This document shows, piece after piece, positions 15,809-23,068 of a DNA stretch of 64,000 bases. The translations under genes and the position numbers were made by a program. Every line of letters begins with the position of its first letter. Position 1 is the stretch's first letter. The notes beneath the pieces were generated by a model. It was given only the letters and a program-made list of their open reading frames with translations. It was not told the DNA's origin and searched no databases. The stretch comes from Bilifractor sp002394235 (GTDB taxonomy: Bacteria > Bacillota > Clostridia > Lachnospirales > Lachnospiraceae). The stretch lies in contig NZ_JBQKGJ010000015.1 in assembly GCF_052118845.1 (NCBI RefSeq), forward strand, positions 12,793-76,792, given 5' to 3'.

Positions 15809-16804
15809 TCAAATTACAAAATCCCAATAAGTATCCTTATCGGTGCCCTGCGATGGGCCGTGTGAATACTCCAGCTCCGGCGCCCTCGCGCTGACCTTCA
15901 TATCCGCGGGAACCGACCGGACCACAAACGTGTTGCCGCCGATGGTCACATTGTCACCGATGACGGTATTTCCTCCGAGCACTGATGTGCCGGAATAGAT
16001 CGTGACATTGTTGCCGATCGTAGGATGCCTCTTCACGCCCTTCAGTGCCTGCCCTTTTCTCGTTGACAGGCCGCCCAGTGTCACGCCCTGATAGATCTTG
16101 ACATGGTCGCCGATCTCGGTTGTCTCGCCGATGACGATGCCGGTACCGTGATCGATGAAAAAATATTTTCCGATGGTCGCGCCGGGATGAATGTCGATCC
16201 CCGTCTTGCCATGCGCATATTCTGTCATAATCCGCGGAATCAGCGGAACCTTCAGATTCCACAGTTCATGGGCGATCCGGTAGACGGTAATTGCCATCAG
16301 ACCGGGATAGCTGAGGATAATTTCGTCAAAACTGTATGCCGCAGGATCGCCTTCATAGAAAGCCTGTATGTCTGTAGCCAGAATTTCCCGCAGCTTCGGA
16401 AGCTGATCGAGAAAATCATCGACAATCTTCTCCGCCCTCTGCAGCAAAACGGACCGCTCACACTCCTCACAGATTTCCTGTGTGCCGAGCGCAATGGCCA
16501 CCTGCTTTGTCAGATGATACTGCACAAACTCAATTTTTTCGCCGACCGTATATTTCACGTATTCAGCCCGCACCCTGCTGTTGTCATAATATCCCGGAAA
16601 AAGGATCTCACGCACCTTCTGCAGCACATCGATCAATGTCTCCCGGTTCAGGATATTTGTCACATTCAGACGGGTGCTGACCGGATATTCCCGATAGCTT
16701 TTCAGCATCTCCTCGACCAGAGCCTCCGTCTTTTCGCTTGTGGCCTCCTTATTCTTCATGAACTTGTCAAGCTCATTTGTCATCTCTTTTACCTCATCAT
16801 TCAT
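15809..16804 (-). CDS. Serine O-acetyltransferase, long N-terminal form
   Basis: 331 residues, about 100 more than a typical short CysE. The N-terminal half is helical, with IRHELWNLKVPLIPR-like SAT features. The C-terminal half is a left-handed beta helix with hexapeptide repeats and the catalytic motifs TGIDIHPGATIG and DHGTGIVIGETTEIG. It makes O-acetylserine for cysteine synthesis. The gene begins 38 bases after mtnA with GGAGGG before its ATG, so the two are co-transcribed. The long alpha-helical N-terminus matches the EpsC-type SATs of many Clostridia. Confidence 0.9.
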   Translation of the reverse strand: MNDEVKEMTNELDKFMKNKEATSEKTEALVEEMLKSYREYPVSTRLNVTNILNRETLIDVLQKVREILFPGYYDNSRVRAEYVKYTVGEKIEFVQYHLTKQVAIALGTQEICEECERSVLLQRAEKIVDDFLDQLPKLREILATDIQAFYEGDPAAYSFDEIILSYPGLMAITVYRIAHELWNLKVPLIPRIMTEYAHGKTGIDIHPGATIGKYFFIDHGTGIVIGETTEIGDHVKIYQGVTLGGLSTRKGQALKGVKRHPTIGNNVTIYSGTSVLGGNTVIGDNVTIGGNTFVVRSVPADMKVSARAPELEYSHGPSQGTDKDTYWDFVI

Positions 16805-16842
16805 AAAGCACCCTCCTCAACTCTCATCCGCACCGGGTATCC

Positions 16843-17946
16843 TTATTCCTTCTCTTTCATCGCTTCAGCTTTTATCTCCATGATTTTCTTCAGCGATTCC
16901 GTATAAGGCGGTCTCGCAATTCCGTATTCCGTCACAATCGCGGTGATCAGCTCATGATCCGTTACGTCAAAGGCGGGATTGTAGACCTTGACTCCCTCCG
17001 GCGCCATTCTCTTCTTGTACCACATCTCGGTTACCTCTTCCGGCTTTCTCTGCTCGATGCGGATTTTGCTGCCGTCCGGCGTATTCATATCAATTGTGGA
17101 AGTCGGAGCCATGATGTACATCGGAACGCCATAATGCTTTGCCACGATAGCAACAACCGAGGTCCCGATCTTGTTTGCGGTATCTCCGTTCGCCGCCACA
17201 CGGTCACAGCCGACAAAAACAGCCTGAACCTTACCCTCCTTCATCAGAGAGCTGGACATGTTGTCACAGATGACGGTCGTATGGATTCCGGAATCCATCA
17301 GTTCCTTCGCCGTCAGCCGCGCGCCCTGAAGCACCGGACGGGTTTCGTCGCAGTACACATGGAAATGATAGCCCTTTTCCTGCCCGAGATACATCGGCGC
17401 CGTCGCCATGCCGTAGCGTGTCGCGGCAAGCTTTCCGGCATTGCAGTGCGTCAGCAGTCCGTCCCCGGGCTTCACAAGGGTCAGGCCGTACTCGCCAAGC
17501 TTATGGCAGGCCCAGATATCCTCTTCCTGAATCCGGACGGCCTCACGGTGCAGAGCCTCCACAATCTCCGGAACCGTTTTGTCCCGGTTCTTCTGTGCCG
17601 TCTTGTCAAGCATGTTCAAAGCCCATGACAAATTCACCGCTGTCGGTCTTGAAGAATCCAGATAATCCTTTGCCTTGACAAACTCCGGATAAAAGTCATC
17701 AAAGCTCTTCGCGTGCGCGCCGATCTCCTTTGCGGCGAGATAAAGTCCGAAGCCCGCCGTCACCCCGATCGCCGGCGCTCCTCTGACCTGAAGCGTATAG
17801 ATAGCGTCCCAGATCTGATTCTGCGTGGTCAGACGAATCGTCTTTGTCTCATAGGGAAGGAGAGTCTGGTCAATAATGATAATCTGACTGTTCTCATCAT
17901 CCAGGGAAACGGTGTCAATATCCATGATGCTCTGTTTTTTACTCAT
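16843..17946 (-). CDS. mtnA: Methylthioribose-1-phosphate isomerase (MtnA family)
   Basis: 367 residues of the aldose-1-phosphate isomerase branch of the eIF2B-like family. The active-site cysteine is in LLTHCNAGKLA and the catalytic aspartate in VGCDRVAANGDTANKIGT. RGAPAIGVTAGFG binds phosphate. The known reaction is methylthioribose-1-phosphate to methylthioribulose-1-phosphate. The same enzyme isomerises 5-deoxyribose-1-phosphate in the DHAP-shunt, whose next enzyme is a fuculose-type aldolase, and one lies 9 kb away in the BMC locus. No other methionine-salvage gene is seen here. It is paired with serine acetyltransferase, so a sulfur-metabolism role is the simpler alternative. Confidence 0.9.
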   Translation of the reverse strand: MSKKQSIMDIDTVSLDDENSQIIIIDQTLLPYETKTIRLTTQNQIWDAIYTLQVRGAPAIGVTAGFGLYLAAKEIGAHAKSFDDFYPEFVKAKDYLDSSRPTAVNLSWALNMLDKTAQKNRDKTVPEIVEALHREAVRIQEEDIWACHKLGEYGLTLVKPGDGLLTHCNAGKLAATRYGMATAPMYLGQEKGYHFHVYCDETRPVLQGARLTAKELMDSGIHTTVICDNMSSSLMKEGKVQAVFVGCDRVAANGDTANKIGTSVVAIVAKHYGVPMYIMAPTSTIDMNTPDGSKIRIEQRKPEEVTEMWYKKRMAPEGVKVYNPAFDVTDHELITAIVTEYGIARPPYTESLKKIMEIKAEAMKEKE

Positions 17947-18104
17947 TACAAAATCCTCTTTCTCTCTATATTATATGTATAAATTCGTGCTCATACCTGT
18001 TGTCGTCGCTAATGTTCTTGCCCACCGGTGAGCAAGCTCCCCGTGGACCAAGAACATTGCGACTGGACTCATGCTGTAACGCCCACACGATAATCGTGCC
18101 ACAC

Positions 18105-18164
18105 ACTGTATAAGTCCCCGCGTCACTTCGCTGCTTCGCAGCTTCCGTGCTGGACTTATGCAGT
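18105..18164. mobile_element. MITE-like palindromic element, 60 bp
   Basis: Ends are ACTGTATAAGTCC (18105-18117) and GGACTTATGCAGT (18152-18164), near-perfect inverted repeats. It lies inside a larger repeat block (18030-18205) matching 40511-40600, including CAAGCTCCCCGTGG and AAGAACATTGCGACTGGAC. The whole 17947-18588 gap appears to be non-coding repeat material. Confidence 0.75.
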
Positions 18165-18191
18165 AAACCTCATACGATAAGTCGTGACACA

Positions 18192-18373
18192 TACTGTATA
18201 AAGCCAGCTGCTCCGTTGCTTCGCAACTCCCGCAGCTGCCACATGTATTCGCATTCTCGCGGTGTTTCACACCGCTCCATGCTCATACATGTTAGCGTCG
18301 TTCAAGCATGCAGTTTTCTGTGCATGCTTCGCATGCCCAAAAACTGCCCGCTTGACGACGGCTTTATACAGTA
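18192..18373. mobile_element. MITE-like palindromic element, 182 bp
   Basis: Exact 14-bp terminal inverted repeats, TACTGTATAAAGCC (18192-18205) and GGCTTTATACAGTA (18360-18373). The interior has several small hairpins (CAGCTGCTCCG..., GCGGTGTTTCACACCGC) and no open frame. It is the same family as 40585-40762. Confidence 0.8.
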
Positions 18374-18588
18374 AATCCGACTAAAACAGTACAGTTTCAA
18401 CTATATCATCTTTCTTACATCAAGTGAACCTGTTTTTCGTATTTTCCTCTTTACCTTTTCATTCTGTCTTTCTTTTTTCTTTCTGTCTTTTTTCTGGAGG
18501 CTTCTTCCTGCCGGCGGAGCTGTGGTTTGGATGTGTCGTGTCTGTCCGTGAACAACCGAAGAGCGTGGAATCCTTCCCGTACCTTCTA

Positions 18589-18617
18589 TTGTCAACACTA
18601 CAGCGGGATGCTATATT
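18589..18617 (+). promoter_or_regulatory. Sigma-A promoter of the phosphofructokinase gene
   Basis: TTGTCA (18589-18594), 17 bases, TATATT (18612-18617). GGAGG follows at 18636-18640 before the GTG start at 18662. Confidence 0.75.
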
Positions 18618-18661
18618 GTATACGACACTGAATGAGAAATAAACCGGAGGATAAATAAAAA

Positions 18662-19873
18662 GTGAAGAATTTGCTCGTAGCTCAATCCGGCGGACCAACT
18701 TCCGCCATCAACGCAACCCTTGCCGGGATCATTAGCTGTGCACAGATTTCAGACCAGATCGACAATATCTATGGTGCCGTGAACGGTATCGAGGGTGTGA
18801 TGGAGGAAAATTTCATCGACCTCCGCGACAAGATCGATAATTCCGAGGCACTTCAGCTCCTGTCCCAGACACCGGCCGCTGCTCTCGGCTCCTGCCGCCT
18901 GAAGCTGAAGGATCAGAAGCAGCTCGCGCGCATCATCGATATTCTTCAGAAGAATTCCATCTCTTATTTTATCTATATTGGCGGCAACGATTCCATGGAT
19001 ACCATTGCCAAGCTCTCCCTGTACTGCCGTGTACACAATATCACCGGGATCTCCATCATGGGAGCACCGAAGACCATTGACAATGATCTCTGCGGCACGG
19101 ATCACTGCCCGGGGTTCGGATCTGCGGCCAAATATATCGCCACGACCTTCTCAGAGCTGGAGCGCGACTGCCATGTATACGCCAAGAAGGCGGTCACCAT
19201 CGTTGAAGTGATGGGAAGAAACGCCGGATGGCTTACCGCCGCCTCCGCGCTCTCCCGTCTGAACGGCGGAAAAGGTCCCGATTTGATTTACCTCTGCGAG
19301 AGTCCTTTTTACCCGGAATCCTTCATCCAGGATGTACAGCAGAAGCTTTCCGAGGAGGACGCTGTACTGGTCGCCGTCAGTGAAGGCGTAAAGCTTTCGG
19401 ACGGAAGATATGTCTCCGAAATCGTCCAGACTAAGGCGACCGACAATTTCGGCCATTCCTATATCGCAGGGGCTTCCTCTGTTCTGGAGACACTCGTTCG
19501 CAATAAAATCGGCTGCAAGGTTCGATCCATCGAGCTGAACCTCATGCAGCGCTGCGCCTCCCACCTTCAGAGCGCAACCGATGAAGACGAGTCGCGTATG
19601 GTCGGAATGAAAGCAGTTCAGGCCGCTCTGAATGGCGAAAGCGGCAAAATGGCTTCCATCATCCGCACATCCGATAAGCCGTACCGCGTGGCCTACGGCC
19701 TTGTCGATATCGATGTCGCTGCAAATGCTGAGAAAAAAGTCCCTGCGGACTGGATCAACAAATCCGGAAACGATGTGACTCAGAAGATGATCGATTACCT
19801 GAAACCACTGATCCAGGGTGAGAGCCGTATCGTATGGAAAAACGGCATCCCGGAAACAATGATCCTGTACTGA
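18662..19873 (+). CDS. pfp: 6-phosphofructokinase, probably pyrophosphate-dependent
   Basis: 403 residues, from a GTG start. The N-terminal loop AQSGGPTSAINATL and the motifs IGGNDSMDT and GAPKTIDNDL define the family. ATP enzymes carry GGDGS and PGTIDND at these points; the Asn/Asp in place of Gly and the Lys in PKTIDND are the changes linked to pyrophosphate use. The length also fits the PPi-dependent group. It phosphorylates fructose-6-phosphate reversibly. Single-gene unit with its own promoter and a strong 3' hairpin. Confidence 0.85.
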   Translation: MKNLLVAQSGGPTSAINATLAGIISCAQISDQIDNIYGAVNGIEGVMEENFIDLRDKIDNSEALQLLSQTPAAALGSCRLKLKDQKQLARIIDILQKNSISYFIYIGGNDSMDTIAKLSLYCRVHNITGISIMGAPKTIDNDLCGTDHCPGFGSAAKYIATTFSELERDCHVYAKKAVTIVEVMGRNAGWLTAASALSRLNGGKGPDLIYLCESPFYPESFIQDVQQKLSEEDAVLVAVSEGVKLSDGRYVSEIVQTKATDNFGHSYIAGASSVLETLVRNKIGCKVRSIELNLMQRCASHLQSATDEDESRMVGMKAVQAALNGESGKMASIIRTSDKPYRVAYGLVDIDVAANAEKKVPADWINKSGNDVTQKMIDYLKPLIQGESRIVWKNGIPETMILY

Positions 19874-19905
19874 CGTCACACATTCGTTTGAACAGGAATC
19901 CTGAT

Positions 19906-19951
19906 GAACCGGGGCCGCCGCAACAGGTGTTGCGGCAGCCCCGGTTCGCAT
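19906..19951 (+). terminator. Terminator hairpin after phosphofructokinase
   Basis: GAACCGGGGC ... GCCCCGGTTC outer arms with GCCGCAACA/TGTTGCGGC inner arms (19906-19947), followed by a weak T-run. The stem is very stable. It could also serve the convergent TetR gene from the other side. Confidence 0.8.
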
Positions 19952-19992
19952 AGTTTTCCACAGCCGGCCCAGCGCTTCAAAATTTCTTTCCT

Positions 19993-20112
19993 GCCATCAC
20001 GCAAAAGGTCACATCTTCTACGATCATCACTCACCGAATCACATCGTCCACAATCATCAACCACTGAATCACATCGTCCACACTCATCACTCACCGGATT
20101 ACAATGTCACAG
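19993..20112. repeat. 30-bp tandem repeat, about four copies
   Basis: Units at 19993 (degenerate), 20023, 20053 and 20083, of the form ATCATCACTCACCGAATCAC followed by ATCGTCCACA. The last unit runs into the stop of the TetR gene, so the array appears to have grown from that gene's 3' end. Confidence 0.9.
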
Positions 20113-20715
20113 CGACACAGCGATCTCCGTCATTTCCTCCGGCGTCTCCCTCATATCGTGAGAAAACCACAGAAGCAGGCAGGAATATATGCCGCCTGTC
20201 CGGTAGGCCATCCTGTATTTTTCCATATTTATGGTTTCACCTGTACCGGATGCGCCATCACCATCCCCACCATTTACGACCATATCCGGAATCTCATCAA
20301 AATGGAAATACTCCTTCAGAACATCCAGGATCTGACCCGATAAACCGGCTTTGTACAGCCGGAGCATCTGATTTTTGTTGTCGAAAAATGCCTGAAACAC
20401 CGGGCGGATAAAAGAGGCGAAATCCGTTTCAAGCAGTTTCCTGTCTCCCTCTGTTTCCCGGAGCATCCGTGCCAGAGCACATCGAAGGACTTCATCCTTT
20501 GAACTGAAATGCCGGTAGAATGTCGCCCTGTGAACCCCCGCCCGCTCCGCAATTTCACCAACAGAAATATCCGAAAAATTTTTTGTCCCCATAAGCTGCA
20601 ACAACGCCTCCGTCAGATAACTCTGTATCAGACTGTGGTCCAGATCTTTTCTCCTCAAGAAAAGCGACACTTCCTCTCTGAATGTTGCAGTTTCCTCGTT
20701 CCCGAAAGAAATCAA
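20107..20715 (-). CDS. TetR-family transcriptional regulator
   Basis: 202 residues. Helix-turn-helix at about residues 45-75 (ISVGEIAERAGVHRATFYRHFSSKDEVL) is classic TetR. The C-terminal ligand domain is unassigned. The apparent start is TTG at 20713-20715; an upstream extension is in frame but would run through the operator. It is divergent from a methyltransferase-like membrane protein gene at 20860, with a dyad between them, so it probably represses itself and that pair. Confidence 0.85.
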   Translation of the reverse strand: MISFGNEETATFREEVSLFLRRKDLDHSLIQSYLTEALLQLMGTKNFSDISVGEIAERAGVHRATFYRHFSSKDEVLRCALARMLRETEGDRKLLETDFASFIRPVFQAFFDNKNQMLRLYKAGLSGQILDVLKEYFHFDEIPDMVVNGGDGDGASGTGETINMEKYRMAYRTGGIYSCLLLWFSHDMRETPEEMTEIAVSL

Positions 20716-20721
20716 TTGAAA

Positions 20722-20741
20722 ATAACGACACCTGTCGCTAT
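20722..20741. promoter_or_regulatory. Probable TetR operator
   Basis: Dyad ATAACGACA-CC-TGTCGCTAT with eight of nine arm positions paired, lying between the TetR gene start and the divergent gene pair. Arm length and spacing suit a TetR dimer. Confidence 0.75.
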
Positions 20742-20859
20742 CATTAAATATGCACCATTCAAAAATAGCCTGTCAAGATCATCAGCAGGTGTCTGTGCCA
20801 ACGAACGGCAACCTAAAGGCAGTGGGTTTTCGCCTGCGACAAATGAAAGGATTTTGTTT

Positions 20860-21651
20860 ATGAAAGAGTTTTTGATTCTTCTGCTTCTGGCCCTTCTGGC
20901 CAGCTCCTGCGGTTTCCGCAAATATGTATGGTTCATTTCCCTGGGATACGGAGCTGCTGTCGCCCTGGTCGGTGCCGGCCTCCTGTGCCTGTTCTCCGGG
21001 AGTCTGAGTGCCGGAACCATCCTGCAGTCCGTGCTTTTCATCGTCTACGGCTGCCGGCTCGCCGGATATCTCGCGTATCGCGACCTGAAAACCGCCTACA
21101 CCCGCCGGATGAAGGGAGAGGTAAAATCCGATAAAAGTGTGTCCTTTGCGGCCAAAGTCGGCATATGGATTTCCGCAGCCGTTCTTTACGTTCTGCAGAC
21201 ATCCCCGGTTCTTTTCCGGCTTCAGGACAATAAGGGCACAGATGCTCTCTGCCTGATCGGATTCCTGATCTCTCTGACCGGTCTGCTTCTGGAAACTACC
21301 GCGGATCTGCAGAAAAACCGCGCAAAGAAAAAGAACCCGGGACGTTTTGTCGATACGGGTCTGTTCCGAATCGTGCGCTGCCCCAATTATTTTGGCGAGA
21401 TGATCTTCTGGACCGGTGTCTTTATTTCCGGACTCAACGTATATCACAATCCCGCCGAATGGATCTGTTCTCTTCTCGGCTATGCCGGAATTATCTACGT
21501 GATGTTCGGAGGAGCGCGCCGGCTGGAAATCCGTCAGGACAAGAACTACGGCAATGACCCGGAATATCGGAAATATAAATCCACGACTCCGATCATGATT
21601 CCGTTTCTCCCCATCTACTCGGTAAAGGAGCACAAATGGCTGGTCGCATGA
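20860..21651 (+). CDS. DUF1295/isoprenylcysteine-methyltransferase-like membrane protein
   Basis: 263 residues from ATG at 20860, chosen because AAAGGA precedes it; the frame stays open far upstream through the TetR gene but without a ribosome site. It has six or more membrane segments. The C-terminal block NPGRFVDTGLFRIVRCPNYFGEM is the signature of the DUF1295/steroid-reductase and ICMT-like fold, which binds an S-adenosyl or nicotinamide cofactor. The substrate is unknown. Its 3' end overlaps the next gene by 16 bases. Confidence 0.85.
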   Translation: MKEFLILLLLALLASSCGFRKYVWFISLGYGAAVALVGAGLLCLFSGSLSAGTILQSVLFIVYGCRLAGYLAYRDLKTAYTRRMKGEVKSDKSVSFAAKVGIWISAAVLYVLQTSPVLFRLQDNKGTDALCLIGFLISLTGLLLETTADLQKNRAKKKNPGRFVDTGLFRIVRCPNYFGEMIFWTGVFISGLNVYHNPAEWICSLLGYAGIIYVMFGGARRLEIRQDKNYGNDPEYRKYKSTTPIMIPFLPIYSVKEHKWLVA

Positions 21652-22139
21652 TACAAGGCAGCGCAAACATCCCGGAAGGATTCCATCTGTCCATGGCGCT
21701 GACAGACTGCATACCCGTACTCTTTTTCAGCATCAACGCCGGCGTTCTCGCCTGCCGCTTTCCAAGTCTGCTCTTCCGGATCGGCGCTGTGCTGGTTATC
21801 CTCGCCGGATCACTGAAGGCAGGCTGGAAATTTGTAATCGCACTCAAAAAAATCGATGTGCCGTTTCTGAACCGGCAGATGCGTTTTCTCATGCCTTCCG
21901 GATTTGCCCTGATGCTCCTGGCACTCGCTGTAAACCGGAGCCGCTGGTCCTTGACAGCGGTTCTGCATCATGCAACAGCCTTTCCATCCTGCATCTTCTT
22001 CCTCGCGGGAATCGCAGGCATCCTTGTTCTGTGCTTCTTCGCAAAACGCCTGGACAGAAGAAACGCAAAATCAAACTGGAAAGAACAGATGGTCAATGGA
22101 ATCACACAGCTCTCCTTTCTGCTTGGGATTTTGTTCTGA
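21636..22139 (+). CDS. Hypothetical membrane protein
   Basis: 167 residues with about five hydrophobic segments (for example VLFFSINAGVLACRF, IGAVLVILAGSLKAGWKF, FALMLLALAV, IFFLAGIAGILVLCFF). AAAGGAGC precedes the ATG, which overlaps the preceding DUF1295 gene, so the two are coupled and probably both under TetR control. I do not recognise a family. Confidence 0.75.
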   Translation: MAGRMIQGSANIPEGFHLSMALTDCIPVLFFSINAGVLACRFPSLLFRIGAVLVILAGSLKAGWKFVIALKKIDVPFLNRQMRFLMPSGFALMLLALAVNRSRWSLTAVLHHATAFPSCIFFLAGIAGILVLCFFAKRLDRRNAKSNWKEQMVNGITQLSFLLGILF

Positions 22140-22245
22140 CGAAGACCAGGCATGGCATCCTGTTCCGATCTCGGGATAATAATGCGTATCTCAGCATTTT
22201 TTCAATGTGGCACTACATCTGTAAGCGGTAAACAATCCTTACCTT

Positions 22246-22285
22246 GACAACACTCAGCTGCCATTTCTCGCAGCTGAGTGTTGTC
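22246..22285. repeat. Perfect 15-bp inverted repeat at the 3' end of IS66 debris
   Basis: GACAACACTCAGCTG ... CAGCTGAGTGTTGTC with a ten-base loop. It overlaps the stop codon of the transposase fragment and probably belongs to the IS end. It could act as a terminator for the genes on either side, although the T-run is poor. Confidence 0.85.
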
Positions 22286-22436
22286 AGTTAAGTTGTTTCC
22301 GGCATTCCGCCGGCAGATCCTGGGACCATGGTTCCAACTTTTCCAGAAAAGTTCTGTCTGTGTCTTCCTGGTACCTGAGTATCTCAGTCAAGAGTAGTTC
22401 GAAGTATCGGAACGGATTTAGATTGTTTGCCTTAGC
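22284..22436 (-). pseudogene. IS66-family transposase (TnpC), C-terminal fragment
   Basis: About 50 codons ending in the conserved IS66 tail: AKANNLNPFRYFELLLTEIL, then RYQEDTDRTFLEKLEPW and SQDLPAECRKQLN before the stop. A TAA lies just upstream and the rest of the transposase is missing. Order and strand fit a collapsed tnpA-tnpB-tnpC element. Confidence 0.85.
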
Positions 22437-22567
22437 TTATACTAACTTTTTATCTTCATAGTTTTACTTGCTGAGTCCAGCAATATCACCCTCTATTCAT
22501 AAAGATGAGGATAAAAAAATCTGAGTATAATCCACACGCGATATTGATTTTTTGCAGATTGTAAACA

Positions 22568-22908
22568 TCACGTACCATTTTTCATCACCGATCGGATAAG
22601 TGAGAGTACCTCTCTGGATGCATGATTCGATACTTCGATTGTCAAAGTACAGGTTCGAATGACAGCATCCGGACAAAAACTTGTTGCCGAATCCGTCATC
22701 GTCTGATCGACAATGTTTTTGGGAGATGGTGGAACCGCAATCTCTGCAAAAGTAGCCTCGGACTCCGGAGACAGAGCGACAGATTGTACATCGTAAGCTT
22801 CATGTCTCAACTGTTGCTGCCAGTAATAAAAGCTTTTAATGTTGATACCATTCTGTTCACACTAGGCCTTTTTGTAAGACCACTGGCATTACAGGCCTGA
22901 ATGATATC
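22568..22908 (-). pseudogene. IS66 accessory gene tnpA remnant (with traces of tnpB)
   Basis: The minus strand encodes DIIQACNASGLTK, then after a frameshift at an A-run and a TGG-to-TAG change CEQNGINIKSFYYWQQQLRH, the hallmark of IS66 TnpA. It ends SLIRSVMKNGT. Immediately downstream (22500-22567) the reading VYNLQKINIACG resembles the start of TnpB. Everything between this and the TnpC tail is lost. Confidence 0.82.
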
Positions 22909-22963
22909 AAGTCATTGTCGACGGCAAACGTCGGATGTGATCTTGTCCATCAATACCAAGCCT

Positions 22964-23012
22964 CCTTTGGAGAAGTTGAAAAAACCTTAGATATATTCGA
23001 CTTCTCCAAAGG
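22964..23012. repeat. 13-bp perfect inverted repeat past the surface-protein gene
   Basis: CCTTTGGAGAAGT (22964-22976) pairs with ACTTCTCCAAAGG (23000-23012) across a 23-base loop. No T-run follows on either strand. It may be a transcript end or an IS-related structure. Confidence 0.7.
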
Positions 23013-23068
23013 GCTTGTCCTTACCTTCAAAGAGTTGAAGTTCGCCAAATTCCAGGGAGTCGTCATTT

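Noticed and set aside
19876..20094. Minus-strand frame with a Cys-rich ten-residue repeat
   Set aside because: Product of the 30-bp tandem repeat read in frame; no ribosome site and it overlaps the terminator.
19993..20112. Possible CRISPR array
   Set aside because: The 30-bp units abut without spacers; likewise for the other tandem arrays in the window. No cas genes.
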